64,000 nucleotides of DNA from Chrysoperla carnea (lineage: Eukaryota > Arthropoda > Insecta > Neuroptera > Chrysopidae), in assembly GCF_905475395.1 (NCBI RefSeq), contig NC_058341.1, forward strand, positions 34,239,501-34,303,500, in the 5' to 3' direction. Under the pieces are notes generated by a model, which had not been told where the DNA came from, made no database searches, and saw only the letters and a list, made by a program, of their open reading frames with translations. This document shows, in pieces, positions 1-13,700 of the stretch. Both the position numbers and the translations under genes were made by a program. The stretch's first letter is position 1. Every line of letters begins with the position of its first letter.

Positions 1-568
1 ACTAAACTAAATACTTAAGATATGTTCTAGAATACCAATACAATGTAATTCTTAAAGTAATTTCTATTAAATGACATTAAAATCAAAATAAGAATTACAC
101 ATTTGGATATAAATGAATCCCAGAGACACTCAGACACATTCGGATACTCAATTCCATTCATTGCGTTTGTGTGGGTATATAAATATAATGTTTATTTACG
201 ATAGTTTTATTAAACCATATACATGTACAATGCAAAAAAAAAAGAAAAATAATATCATTATTTTAATAATACATTATGTTCACTGTAAATAATATACATA
301 TATATTTATTTTATACCCACTATACAGTAAATTATAATTATAAGTTATTTTATTTTGTAAAAAACAAACGGAATGAAATACTCATACAATACCTCTATAT
401 ACAGAACATAGTCAAAATACTTCGAAAGAATAGGACACTTTCGGTTGTGAAAAATAAATTATGAAATTTGATAAATATTAAAATTTATGTAGAAATATAC
501 TTAAGTATTTTGATTTTGAATGTGACCTAACACACCAAGCGAGCCCTGTTCTATTATTCTATTAACCA

Positions 569-846
569 TAGAATATTATACATAGATAATGCGAGGGATA
601 TACTAGCCTGTAAGTGGATGCGATATGATGAATGAGAGAGAAGACTGCCAGTTAGTCTCTATGTGTCCTTGTCATAGTCATATGTCATAATCATATGATG
701 CATAGAGCTTTTGTGTATTGTAAACAATATCTAGCCAATGACATATGGATTAGACAAGGACACATATGAACTACCTCTCAATCTTCTCTCTCATTCATCA
801 AACCGCAAATTTTGGGCAACGGGGTTTAATATGTATAATATTCTCT
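569..846. repeat. Foldback (MITE-like) inverted repeat
   Basis: Three nested arm pairs are visible. The outer arm at 569-584 is matched near 830-846 (TAGAATATTATACATA against its near complement). The middle arm at 626-645 is matched at 781-800 (TGATGAATGAGAGAGAAGA-type). The inner arm at 661-673 (ATGTGTCCTTGTC) is matched perfectly at 753-765. Spacing and order are symmetric, as in a non-autonomous foldback element. There is no coding capacity. Confidence 0.7.
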
Positions 847-2750
847 GGCATTAACTGTCAGTTCAGTGTAAACAGCGGGGTACATATCTGTCAAATTTAA
901 GCGTGTTCGTTCGTCATTGAATTTCGTTTGTACCTATTTATTTATTAAAATGCAAATAATAACCACTAACGATATGATAAAAAAAGAAGGTAAAAACTGA
1001 TGAAGGCAAAAGTATTGATACAGTGACAAGTGTGGTAGAAGATTTTTCGACAGAATCAAAATTTGAATCCTACAATTTCTACGTTTATATATAGACGTAG
1101 TAATATTTACCACACAACTGAAAAAATGAAAAATAATAATAATAATAAATTTGTATCTCATATATCGTTCACTTCATCAACTCAAATTAATTATATCAAC
1201 TGAACAGATTGTTCTTGCTTATACTAAAGGTTCCGTAGCCCATTGCTATTATATTTATAAACACGGTTTCGTAGAATCTTTGAGAGACAATTCCCAACAG
1301 TGATACTCGATTAAGTACTTGGAAAAAGTTAGTTCTTGTTGTGAAGAAGGGTAAAATAGAACCTCAATGTCTACAAATTTAAAAGTTTGTTTTTTGCAAT
1401 ATTTTATTTGTATGTTTTCCTAAGCCTCTGGTTAAATTTTCTCAAAAATTAAAAACTTTTTAGCTTTGAGGCCACTGGGGCTTTAATTATCTTCTTTAAA
1501 TAATTAAAATTTCAAAACTTTTCGGAAAATTCAATCAAGAATCATTTTTCACTAGAAGTCTTAGAAATATTATTCTAGATTTCTATAACTAAATTTAAAT
1601 GATTCTGCAGTGACATTGTTTTACTACAAAAGCGTGATTTTTAGTTTTTTTAAACTGTTATTTATTTTTAAAGCAACGGAATCCTAACAGCAACAGATAT
1701 TATTATTGTCATAGTCACCAAACAATAGAATCATAGAGTGGGATACCATTTACGTAAAATTATAAGTAAAATAAGCAGTAAACAATTCCGGCTATACATA
1801 TAAAGAAAACTAAGTATTCCTTAATGATAGTTTACTTGAATTTTGAAGTATAATTTCAAGAATTTTATAGCGCCATGTTACCTATTCATTCACAAAATAT
1901 GAATATACGCGCTTCTATTGTTATAAACAATTTTTGAGTAAATCGATAACCTATGACCCCTAAATTCCAAACCTTTATTAATATATCGACATAGACACGA
2001 AGATACAATACTTACCTTGAAAGATCATGCAGGACTTGTATTATTTTTGAAGCAATCTTACAAATATTTTGAATCCAGCCGTTGGAACCGTTAGAAGATA
2101 AGGAAAAATTGGTTCCATTTAAAATGAAGGCATTAACACTCATGTGTGATCGTTGGCTTTATAAGTGTTAGTAGAAAATATTTTATAATTTTGATTTTAT
2201 CAGTGGTAAGAGCGAATAAAATAATTACATATATACCATGAAAATCACTCTTGGACAAAATAACGGATTTTTTCGATAATATTTCAAACACTTCGGTCAT
2301 TTTCCAATCTTTAATCGGAAGATTATATTTGGCTACTAGATAACTTGAGCTATTGGAATCCAAAAAAAGATAATTACAATTTTTACTTTTCTGCATTAAG
2401 AACTTGTTGCTTGACTTCTTTCACGGCTCCAAATAAATTACATATAAAAATGAAAAGATTCCAGTTGATTTTACATTTAACTCAAGTTAATATCATAAAT
2501 AATATATGTGGTTAACAGAACAAAAAACCAAGTCAGACACACAGATACACGTGCAGTTACACAAATTATGATAACAGAAAACTTTTAAATACTTACTCTT
2601 AACTTACGAGTAAGCTAAGGATACACTTGCTCTTAAATACTTCTTCTTTCAATAACTAGAACGACAAAGAAAATACAAAATATTTCGAGTCAAAGAATTT
2701 TCGACTTAACAAGTAGTTCGAGATACTAAAATTTAGGCTTATAAAAGTGC

Positions 2751-2800
2751 GATTATATTTTACTAGCTACGGCGTCATTATATTTTACTAACTACGACAT
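2751..2800. repeat. Short tandem duplication
   Basis: A segment reading ATTATATTTTACTAGCTACG is followed directly by a near copy with ACTAACTACGAC. The unit is about 26 bp and there are two copies. It looks like replication slippage; no function is implied. Confidence 0.5.
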
Positions 2801-4033
2801 TCAGAGTCTGCTTCTTGTAATTCGAGTTGCAAAGTCTAAATAATTCCATATACCGCGTATTTAGGAATTCAGCAGCAGGGAATGGCATTTTTTTCGAACC
2901 CCTTGGTGTCTCACCCCTATTCCAGCAAATTAAGGCTTGGAAATTCTGTTACCGAAGTTACCAGATTTATTTCAGTACATCATTTATGTAATTCGCTTCA
3001 AATACTTATGAGTTAGTATCCAGCAACATCCTAAATATTTGCTGCTGACGCCATAGGATTGTTCCATTCATATTCTCATCTGTACTTACCTGTACAGCGC
3101 AAAACTGACGCCATGGTGCTTAAACTTAGTTATACATATAGGAACGACTTCACCCGAAAAATTTCAGCATTGGCTTGTAATCTTAGTTATCTAAAAATCC
3201 AAAATATCCACTTTTCCGATCTAAACTAATGTAAAGACGGTTGATGTTTATAACAAGATTTTTTTAAATGCTAAAATTTGGCACATATGCGTAAAATAAT
3301 ATTAACACCATTATGTTAAATTTTCATTCAATTCCTTTGGGCTCATGAGCTCATGCAAGAGCTCTCTCAAGTAGCATATGCTTTCGTGCTACTGACAAGC
3401 ATGTATATCTTTTTCCTCGTACTTTTTGTATATTATATTTATGTAATATATTCGTATAAAAAATGTTGTACATGTTTAAAATGTACACGTTTATCACAGA
3501 CGTTTATATTACTTTAAATATTTATAAGTAACTTACTTACTAAACAACTATTTTTTTTATCAAACAACTATACCAATCATCATTATAAATTTTAACTTTA
3601 TCTTAATATACAAATGCCATACTAGTTTTAAGTCAAATGTACTCATGATAAACAAATGTAATAATAACTAACATATTTAATTGTCCAGACATTTTGTATT
3701 TACATAAATCTTATGAATTAAGGAAAGGAAACTGTTTTTACTTTTGGGGTATAGTTCCAAAGTATTATTTTTTTACAACTTAGCTTACTATAAAAATTTT
3801 AATTTTACTAATAGAACACTAGGCTAAAATACATACTGATTACGTACTGATACATTTCACGTTGAGGTCCAAATTTTTTACTACGTCCCCAATCTTCAAA
3901 TTGATGCATATCCTTTTTTACTATTCTAAGGATTAACAAATAAAACACCGCTAATTGGGTTCTTTTTTTGACAAAAATGAAAGATCATATATAAGATTTA
4001 TAACAATGATAATTGATAATTTTAAAGTTACAA

Positions 4034-4238
4034 GCAGTTAAAAGAACTTTTCAAAAGGAAAACGAAAAAGCCCTTAAAAAATGTTCGTAAAACATCGTGT
4101 AACGTCATAATGTTATTTAATAATTGTATACAGTATATACTATTCAATTAACATTATTACGTCACAGCGATGTTTTACGAACATTTTTATGTCGGACGTT
4201 TTCGACAAGAAACGAAAAGTTCTTTTAAAACTATCTGC
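4034..4238. repeat. Foldback element with perfect 17-bp inner arms
   Basis: The inner arm ATGTTCGTAAAACATCG at 4081-4097 is matched by its perfect reverse complement at 4168-4184. Outer arms rich in AAAAGAACTTTTC occur at 4034-4052 and, imperfectly, at 4214-4238. The whole is about 205 bp, has no open frame, and is typical of a MITE or snapback element. Confidence 0.7.
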
Positions 4239-6284
4239 AAACTTTAATATTATCATGAAAAAATAAAAAATAAAAACAATTTTGTTATAAAACTTTGGTT
4301 CAAAATCCCAATTGACATTCAGATATTAGTAATTTTCAGAGTGTTTGGAATGTGCCGTTAAAATAAAAATGTTCTAGGTATATCGAGATTGTAGGTTTGA
4401 TAATTTTCATATATGAAGGTATTTCAAGCTGTGTTTTTAATTTCACCTTTTTTGAACGTCCTTAGTAGGTAAATTTTATTGTGAGATAATTTTATAATGC
4501 TTATTCGATAAAATTCTCCCAAATTTCAGTTAATTTGCATTTTTACAAGTTATACTAAATTTTGCATCTTTTTAAATTTGAATATATTTAAATAAAACAA
4601 TGTGCATTATAAAAATGTCAATCAAAAAGTCTTTGATTTTTTTTCATATTAAAAATATATATTTATATAAAATTGAACTATAATTTAATACTTATAATGA
4701 ATAAAAAAACACACTTAATATATGCATTTTATTATGATGAAATAATAAATTCTGTTTCATTTTAAATTTAACAAGTATCTGTATTTATATAATTATACAG
4801 TGTGTAGCTTTTAGAACTGTATGTACACTTTCTTTAAAAGAGGTTGTGCTATGGAAATTGGTAAACTTAATATTAAAACCATATTAAGAAATAACAGCAA
4901 CACTAACTGGAACAATTTTTTTTTCCGCTCAAATATTACTTTCTCATGAGCAGCAAAGCTTCGACACTAAGGTCACATTTCTTGCTCATAAGATACTTCT
5001 CGGTTTTATTCATAGATATACTCTTGGCTTTTATTATTAGTAAAAATGATATAGCTACAAAAAAAGGCAGCAAGAGAGGCTAAGGGGGTAACACATCAAA
5101 AAGCATTTCTTTAAGCTCAATAAGGAAAGGCACAAGACAGGAAGGTAATATACAATTCTACATACCGAATATCATCTTATTGAAATCAAAATGGACAGTC
5201 AATTATGTGTTTTCACTTGTTAGATATCGCTTACTAAAGGAAACAATTCTTTATTTATATGTTTGGTCTATGGGAACAGTAGATTCCATGTAGACTTCTT
5301 ACATGCTTTATTTCAAAAAAAAATACAACTCATCTTTTTACGGACCACATACTTTACTCCATACATAATTCTAAAAAATACAACCTGTTTGATTTTTATA
5401 TGTTCATATATGTATATTTTAATGTTTATGTCTACACGAACATAAATATATGTAAGACAAAAATAAAACATTATATTAACGCTAAAGGCTATTTAATAAA
5501 AATTGAATCAATATTATAAATAATAATTTAAATTAAATTCAGTTTAATATAATAATATAGATTCAATGCACAGTCTACACAGCTATATACAGACGAAAAT
5601 GATTAATTCAATAAACAGGCTTTACAAACAAAAATGTCTGATCAAACGTTACGAGGTGATAGAACTTATCGATTGATCCGGTAAAAAAATGTCCATATTT
5701 AAAAACTAACATAGTGAATGAAGTTTATTTCATTTTAGCCAGTAAAAGAGAGATAACTTTTTTTACAAACACCTCTTACTTAGCTACACGGACAGTAAAA
5801 GTTTTTTTTTCATTTATGTCAAAAACAAATTTTGGTTCATTTTAGAACTAGAAATTATTTCGGCAGTCGGTGCTGTAAGGTTGTCTTTCAATTGACCCAA
5901 ATGGAAAAAAAGAAATTGAAGGGGTAAATTGATCACACTATCTTCGCTTGGATAAGAACGAAGTTACCGACTCCACCCAAATCATAAAATTAATTGTAAT
6001 GCATATTTGGGTGTAGTTTAAGAAATAAATAAAGATGAAATAATGGTAACTTTTAGTAGTAAATTTATTTTTCTAATTATAACAATTTCAATAGTATTAG
6101 AAATTTAGGATCGAAAAAAAAATGAAATGGACTTCAACTTGCATATTATATTTTTATAATTCTCGTATATCTATTAAATTAATAACACTTAATACGATAT
6201 TAAAACTCCATAAAACTCCACAAAACGTTTCTGCCAATAAAATCTTCTTTTCTTTTCTTCTAGTTCCTTTATAAAATATTGTTA

Positions 6285-6394
6285 TTACGGTGTAAAGTGC
6301 TGAGTGTATACGATAGTAAAAAAGATAGAGTTATTATCTAGCTATCAATTACTAGATCTATACCCTATACTCGACACTCTACACCATGACGAAA
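6285..6394. repeat. Short foldback element
   Basis: The left arm ACGGTGTAAAGTGCTGAGTG is mirrored by CGACACTCTACACCATGACG on the right, giving an imperfect inverted repeat of about 30 bp per arm. It is non-coding. Confidence 0.55.
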
Positions 6395-7751
6395 TTAACA
6401 AACTAAACAGTACCTTTAGCTTTTTGAACAAAACTCTATAAAAATTCATTTAAAATGTTTTTAAGTTTCAATTTGTGGGTACAATCAACAAGTGCAACAT
6501 TTAAAAAAAAATATACAAACAAAAACAAAACGTTATCTACCTGTTTTGTAAAATAAGAGATTCTTTCTGTCCTAAACAATGATGGTTTTCGGGTATATAT
6601 TTTTTTTTATATTCTACCTGTCGTTTCATAATTTAGGCTGAAGAAGAATAAACATATCTACTATATAAACTAAAGTATTAGTATTGTAATAAATTTCAAA
6701 ATCCCTTAAATTTTAACTCCTTTGAAAGATTATCACGTACCTATAACCTTTGATATTTCTTATATAAAATTTGGCATTTCTTATAAATATTACACAAATA
6801 CTTATGCAACGAAAAAATAAAACTGTTTTTTAATCAATCTTTTCTGGATGAGTGGGAAAACTTCATGAGTAACCCTAAAGATCGTGTCTTATCAATTGAA
6901 CCCTCGAAAATCTTTTTTCTCCACAACTGCCATTGCTTGCTGTTGTTTATCTCTACGACTAATATACCTGTGTTTTTGCTATGAAATTAGTATTTTATTT
7001 TAGGGAAGAGAAACAAATAGCTGTTTCCCTTAATATACTTAGAAAAACTCAAACACCACACTGAGAGGCAACGCAGAGCCTATGCCTGTGTGTCTAGAAG
7101 TCTGAATTTCTAAAGATTCTTAAGAATGGTAAAATAAGGGACGAAATTGTAGATGAATAGTGCGTCATATTTATGTTAGAAACTTGAAAGAAGCTCAGGT
7201 CATGGTATTACATTATGAATAAAATAGCTTTTTTTCATATTCTTGACTTTTTTGAAAGTGGTGCTCCGAAGACATTAAAAATTGATTTAAGGTAAGGATG
7301 GGGCGTTGAATTTTACTGCATATAACATGCACAAAATCAATGGCCGGGTTTTCTTTGAACAAACGCATTCGTTTCAATTAGAAAACAAAATGGCAGGCTT
7401 TTCAACCAATTAGAACTAAGCAGCTATAGCTCTTAGTCTGTTCATTTCAATTAAAATAAGCATAAATAATTTTCACAATAAATAATGTATTTTATACGCT
7501 CGACAAAAAACAGGAAACATTTGTTTGTTTATACTCAAACAAAAAATGAAATACATTATTATATTTTATCCAATTTACATACAAAATATAAATCAAAATT
7601 TGGCAGTTAAAAAAATATATACCATTTATTTAGATTGCTTTAAATTGCTTAACTAAACTTTAATTCAATTTTTCCATAACACCTCTATATGCTAATACGA
7701 ATATTTTTCTAACTCTAGTCGTTACCCGTTTGCTTTGCTAAATTATCCCTA

Positions 7752-7930
7752 TCCCTACATATTATAAATATGAAAGTATGTTTGTTTGTTTGTTTGTTAC
7801 GCTTTCACGCAAGAACTACCGAATGGATTTGAATGAAACTCTACAACAATATAGCTCATACATCAGAATAACACATGAGCTATAATTTATGAAGATATAT
7901 TTAAAAAAAATTAAGCTAACATTAACATTT
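7752..7930 (+). repeat. Possible Helitron or other dispersed-repeat end
   Basis: The segment begins TCCCTACATATTATAAAT, runs through a GTTTGTTTGTTTGTT tract, and then reads ACGCTTTCACGCAAGAAC and ACCGAATGGATTTGAATG. This layout resembles the 5' ends of widespread arthropod interspersed repeats, which I recognise by pattern only. The 3' boundary is not defined and no coding is seen. Confidence 0.3.
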
Positions 7931-8069
7931 TACTGCTCCATCTAACATCCTCATTTTGAACCATAAATTAAAGATTTCTGTAAAACTTTAAAATAGTAAA
8001 TTTAAAACAATTAATGGCCATCTTTTCTGATATACTCAATGAATTATAACTATTTTACACTTAAAAAAA

Positions 8070-8276
8070 TTGAAAACTGTGATTAATATTTTAGCTGTGT
8101 TAAACAATCCTTTCGAGTGTAATGGAAAGCTGTTAATCGAGATCAAGAGAGATGGAGGCTATAAAGAGGTGGTTTTTACTTTTAAGCCCAGTGAAGCGGA
8201 GGGGTATCAAGCTAGTTCTATTACATTTCTCTTGACTGCTGCAATCTTTCAGTTCCTCTTGTGCCCACTCCTATAA
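8070..8276 (+). other. Unassigned short open frame, coding status doubtful
   Basis: The frame starts at a TTG rather than an ATG and encodes up to 68 residues. Its middle part (CNGKLLIEIKRDGGYKEVVF) is richer in GC and has a more protein-like composition than its surroundings. I do not recognise the sequence, and no splice partners were found. It could be a captured exon or transposon remnant, or chance. Confidence 0.12.
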
Positions 8277-9135
8277 GTTCCTGAATTAGCACAACAACCA
8301 TAAATTTTTCCATATTCTATTCGAAAAACAATAGTTTCATAAATACCGCAAAATATCTAGGTTGTCAATGGAAAAAGTAAATTTCTTTTCTGATTACACC
8401 GGATATATAATAAAGAATTTGAAAGCTCATATAAATATAAGAGTTAAATTTTCTGCCCGTTATTGATTTTATTTAAAAGTTATTGATAGTTCCCCTATTT
8501 TGAATGACCCACTGTTGAGTGAGTGTTTAACACCAAAATTCAAATTGGTGCATTGGATATAGTGAGATGAGCCTTTTGTATGCATCACGATGGACCACAA
8601 TATTTAGATCTTTCATATTGCACAGGTGTGTGTGTAAATATACTGTGGATCCATATAGGTATATTTTGTTGATTGCCTTAGGTACTGGTCAGACTGTGAC
8701 GCATTGGGCGTATAGTTTTTTTTGTATATTATGTATTTTATGTTAGAGATGAAGAAAAAAAAACAACTTTAAGATACCAGGCAAGACAATTGGATTTCAA
8801 TGTTGATATATTTCAAAATACAGATGTATAATTTTGATAAGCGTGCTATCTAAGATTCTGACTTCTCTTTCAAATTTACAGTCACATGTATTTTTCGAAG
8901 ATTAAGCTTAGAATTTAACACACAATATTTTGAACTTGGAGTAATTTGGAACATTTTAATGAGATAGAAAATTACTGCTTACTAACTAGCCTTCTATGGT
9001 AAGTCAGATATAGAAAACTCTTTCAAGCAAAAGTCATTCGTATCAAAGGATAGCATTTCACAGGCACCTTGGGTTGAACATTGACATTGCGTTATAGGTA
9101 TATTCAATTCCATCCAGCACTTTAAAGAAACATAT

Positions 9136-9253
9136 AAAGAAACAAGTCCAGCACTTTAACAGTTGGTTCCCATTATTGGAAAGATTTGAGTGGCTCTAGA
9201 TTTTAATGAGCCCCGACTGTTAGTCGCTATGTAATCTACTGGACTTGTTTCTT
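9136..9253. repeat. Short foldback repeat
   Basis: AAAGAAACAAGTCCAG at 9136-9151 is matched by its reverse complement CTGGACTTGTTTCTT at 9239-9253. The phrase CCAGCACTTTAA is also repeated directly at the left end. It is non-coding. Confidence 0.5.
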
Positions 9254-10124
9254 TTTTTTCAGATTTTATTTCACGCTATCGGGTTTTTTAAAATATTTTT
9301 TTATTTTAGATTTTTTTAGTGTGTCAGCAACTAAAGCCCTCTTATTATACTATATTTAAACTTTAAAGGAAATTAATTATTCCTAGTTAAATTTAAATAA
9401 TAGATATTTTTATAATCCTCTTTAAATTTCCTTTATTTTGATAACCTACTCGATAGATTTTGTTAATTTTTTTATTATCGTATTACTATTTCGCTCTAAA
9501 ATTCCGCCATTTTGTTTTGTTTTTTAAACACCTATCTAAGAACACTTGAGTTTTTAAGGCAAATATAATGATACCTTAAATGTTGAAATCTATTGAGCCT
9601 TTTGGAAAATACAAGGTTATTAAGAAAGTCACGAATATATAATAAATACTACATACAATATACGCGCGAAAAACATTTAAAATTTCTAAATAAATTTCAA
9701 GTGTATATAAATTTTTACATTCGATTTCTGTCGAATCTATACATATTTCGAAAAATAGTATCAAACAAGAAATGTTTATTTTTTTTATATTCTTTCTTTA
9801 AAGAAAGTCCTTATGAAAAGATAGGTAAAGACTTCGGGGACAAACTTTATATTTTATTGATTAATGGAAAAGATTCCATAATTTCTTTTTCAGTTTACTT
9901 GTATCCTGTTTGGAATAATGTCAGACTTAATTATTACAAAATAATTCAAACGATTGAACTATATTTTAAATAATTTAAATTGTTAAGTAAAATACTAATA
10001 GAAACAGAAAAGGAAGGAAAGTTCCTATTAAATAAGAATTTAATTAACGAATAGCTTACGTTTAAAACAAAAAATTAAATTACACTCAGCAAGATCAAAG
10101 TATAATAAAAAATAAATGACACAA

Positions 10125-10151
10125 TTATAAAAAAAAAAAAAAAAAAAAAAA
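10125..10151 (+). repeat. Poly(A) tract
   Basis: An almost pure adenine run of about 24-27 bases. It could be the tail of a retroposed copy, but no flanking duplication or upstream gene was recognised. Confidence 0.8.
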
Positions 10152-11224
10152 CTAAACTAGTTACTCTTAGTAAATGTAAACATATACTTTGATCATTAGT
10201 TAGCCCACCTTTTTCCTTGATTACATATTCAAACTATATTATTGAAAACCCTTTAGGGAAACAAAATGTGTACATGGCTAGTGTATGTTTTAATGACTTT
10301 TGTGGTACCTCGATTGTATATATCTTGTGTGTGTATGTGTGTACATAGGAGGATGTATGCTATAGTTTTGGGATATTGTATTCGTTTAGGATTCCGTACA
10401 TGTTTATTCAACTTAAAAGCATTACAAAATTTTAATCAAGAAAGCTAAGAGTCAGTTTAAAGAATGAAGAATAAATCAATTGGTTACGTAACGAAATTAA
10501 GGGAAATTGGATCCCACTCTATACCAAAAAATGTAGAGGGTGTCAACTGAGACGTTGATGAGGCCAAATTTATGGAATAGTTGATATAATAATTTTTACT
10601 ATCTTGATTTCGTAAGATTTCTCTTTAATATTAATTACTTCTATTCGAACCTTCGTGCATGAGTTTTATTGGAGGTGTTTCCATGCTAACGATACACTTC
10701 TTTATTAATAAGTTGTATGGATGCATATATATTTGTATGAATTGCATTATGGCTTACATTGAAAATCTAATATTATTATCTAACAAATTTAAATATGTAA
10801 TTATGATAATTTACATTTAAAAAATAATATTTGTGAATATGATTTGATCTCTTATTTTCACAATTTTTAATGCAACATGGCGTCGATTTTATTGTCCCTA
10901 CCATGACTAGTCACACAACGAATAAATGATCATTTGATATGGGAAAAATTCTACAAGAATTTTCCTTGTATTTACACTTGATTCATGTAGTATTGTGTTT
11001 AAAAATGAGTTATTCATTAGTGGTCGAACTTTTTTACCCTAAAAACGTACGAAAAATATCATTTTTTTACAGTGTAGAATGTAGATTCCAAAATTAAATG
11101 AATCCAGAATCATTTAAAGAGTTCATAGACTTTTATCTGACCTGTATTTGGAAAAACAACAAAAACTGCTATTTTTTTGTCATGTAACTGATGAATTGAA
11201 TTACCGTCTATTACAAAACTTGAA

Positions 11225-11690
11225 TTCAAATTTTTAATGACTTAAATGCAATCAAATTAATATACGAAAGAAATACAATGGGTCATTTTATGATGACTCA
11301 TCTATATTTATCAAAATTATTAAAGAAAATCAAAATAATTCGTCTGCGGCATGATTGAATAATAAACAAACTTTCAAACACACTCTCTGATTTATTATAC
11401 TTTTTAAAGGCTGTTGTAATTAATCCATAAAAATTCATTGCACATCAAAAGTAATAAAAACAATAATATATTTTTATAATTTTTATACAGCGGTATTACT
11501 TTAAGTTTACTGACTTTTATAATAAATAAATGACGTAATTTTTTTTAGATGTGATTCAAAATACATGCATTCAAAACTTTAGGGTTTTTTTACTTTTTTA
11601 AAGAATTGAATATTTTACGTGAGAATAGAAACATTTGTAAATAAATAAATATTCAAGAACAGTCGCAATCTTCTAAAAAAATATCACAAT
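11225..11690 (-). repeat. Dispersed repeat, copy 1 of an inverted pair
   Basis: Read in reverse complement, this matches 23090-23530 over several hundred bases. Shared landmarks are CTGCGGC followed by TGAATAATAAA, the phrase TTTGATTTATTATACTTT, TTTAAGTTTACTGACTTTTA, and GATTCAAAATAC. The copies differ by many small indels, so the pair is old. No coding function was recognised. Confidence 0.65.
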
Positions 11691-11881
11691 GTCTTTGTTT
11701 TAATATTCAATTCGTGTTTCAAAAACTAGCAAATTCCCAAAAACATATTTTATATAAATTATATCGCCTTAGTCAAATGGGCGAAGTCTTAAAACAGTGA
11801 GGGACGGAAATTTTTTATTGATTTTTATTAAAATATAAGATAGTGATCATCAAAATACAGAAGAATTATTTAAGATGTTAA

Positions 11882-12097
11882 AGGGGAGATATTTTGTCCA
11901 AAAAATATATTACCACTTAGACGGGAAAGACACATTGTCCAAAAAACTGTCTCTATGTAAATTGATGAAACTTGTATTTTAGAGCATATATAAGAGTAAT
12001 TTATTATAAATAAGAAAATGTTAAGTTTATGTTATACTCTTAAAATACACGTCTCACCCATTTAAATGGTAATATTTGATTATAGAAAATGTCTCCT
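11882..12097. repeat. Foldback repeat, family C copy 1
   Basis: The left end (GGGGAGATATTTTGTCCAAA, then ATTACCACTTA) is mirrored on the right (ATTTAAATGGTAATATTTGA to GTCTCCT), giving an imperfect inverted repeat. A related copy lies at 17385-17620. Confidence 0.5.
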
Positions 12098-12116
12098 ATT
12101 TACACGTGGTAACATT

Positions 12117-12670
12117 TTTATACCGTATATATAAAATATACATAGTATATTAAGTTCAGTCCCAAGTGTGTAAGGCTTAAAATTATTGATGTTACGAACA
12201 AAATTTTGGTATAGGTGTTCATAGAGTCACCTAATTAGTCCATTTTCGGTTGTCCGTCCGTCTGTGAACACGATAACTAAAAAACGAAAAAAGGTATCAA
12301 TTTTACACCGCACTCAGCACGTAAATAGTGAGGTCCAGTTCGTAAATGAGAAACATAGGTCAATTGGGTCTTGGGCCTGTAGGACCCATCTTATAAGCCG
12401 TTAGAGATAGAACAAAAGTTTAAATGTAAAAAATGTTTCTTATCAAAAAATAAACAACTTTAGTTTGAAACATTTTTTTGTAAACATCACTGTTTACTCA
12501 CGAGGGCACACATTAGATGCAAATTTTATAGTATGTATTAATGTGGGATTATCAGTTATGTATGTGTGACATGTATAGGTATATGTGTAATGTGATAGAG
12601 TTATCAACACTGTCTATACATGGTTTTTCAACAATTAACTCAGTGAATTGTTTGTTTTCACTTGTTTATA
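12117..12670 (-). repeat. Dispersed repeat family A, copy A1
   Basis: On the minus strand it begins with CAAGTGAAAACAAACAATT and continues GAGTTAATTGTTGAAA. It then has a block with TGTTTACAAAAAAATGTTTC, a block ending in GACGGACGGACAACCG, and a tail reading ACACCTATACCAAAATTTTG. The same order of blocks occurs in copies at 16053, 51451, 53475 and 62634. The length is about 550 bp and no long open frame exists, so it looks non-autonomous; its superfamily is unresolved. Confidence 0.7.
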
Positions 12671-13295
12671 ATAAAATTGAACCTTTTGCTACCCATGAGC
12701 TACCTAACAACTTCAACAACTATTTCTTGTTTTAAACTATGGATGTACTGAACCCTTGTTTGACTAGTCTGTAATATAGTTTTGTTGTTGAAACGCATAA
12801 TACATTTTATTTTCATCTTTTAAAAGTTATGCCTTAGTAATTATTTTAATAAGTATTGTATTTATAATTATAAAAAAAAAAATATGTATAATACAGTTTA
12901 AAATATGCATATTAATATGTTTATCCTAAAGACAAATGTATAATTTTTATGTTCGTAGCCAGGCCATAGTTTTAAAAATAAAAACATTCAACAATAACAA
13001 CAAAATCTTAAAACAATGTCTATTTAACTAGTACATTTATTAATACAAAATACAAAAATAATTACTATAATTCCAGCTTTTAACAAGCGTAAAAACATAG
13101 TACTTGCTTCTCGAAATTATTTCATACCAGCATTATTCTGGTGACAGTATATTCTTTGATTTTAAGAAAAGCTCCATTTTAGTCAATAGAAGTCCAGTCA
13201 CGTTTGCGGTTGAATTTCAAACGAAGGGCTAGTAATATGGCATTAAATGAAATTGCCTACGAAAGCAAATAACTTCTATCCCTTTTTCCCTCTAA

Positions 13296-13700
13296 ATGAA
13301 TACGATAAATCATACAGATTCTATCCCTTTTTCCCTGAAGTTTTACAAACCCAGAGAAAGTAAATATAAAAGTGAAATTTACAAAATTTTTAAAAGCCCA
13401 CTAATGTTTCCAGTACGAAACCCTAAACTCGCACTTAAACATAGAAAAGAACACTCTCCATTAAGTTACCTTTTTTCTTATAGCTATCTCCAAAATAAAC
13501 TGATTTTGAGAATCATCGCCTGTTATTTAGATGTTTTGGGTACATAACCCTAATCTCGGACTTGAAACATAGCTAAGAACACTCTCCGTTAAATTAATTT
13601 TCAAACAAAAAATCAAAATCGGTTAATCGGTTTAGGAGCTACGATGCCACAGACAGGCACACAACTGACACTTAGTGGTAAAACATACAACAATCCTCTT
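13296..13700 (-). repeat. Dispersed repeat family B, copy with internal duplication
   Basis: In reverse complement the core reads TGTCTGTGGCATCGTAGCTC, CCTAAACCGATTAACCGATT, then GGAGAGTGTTCTTAGCTATG. Related copies are at 50575-50710 and 58355-58510. The segment holding AAGAACACTCTCC occurs twice (near 13448 and 13575), and TTCTATCCCTTTTTCCCT occurs twice just upstream. The open frame here is a by-product of the repeat. Confidence 0.6.

Noticed and set aside
2133..2396. 87-codon minus-strand frame
   Set aside because: Parts look protein-like (NLPIKDWKMTEVFEILSKKS), but there are no partners, splice signals or recognised family. Too weak to call a gene.
9593..9973. 126-codon + strand frame
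   Set aside because: It begins at a TTG, is rich in Tyr, Ile, Lys and Phe as expected of AT-rich DNA, shows no motif and has an overlapping antisense frame. Judged chance.
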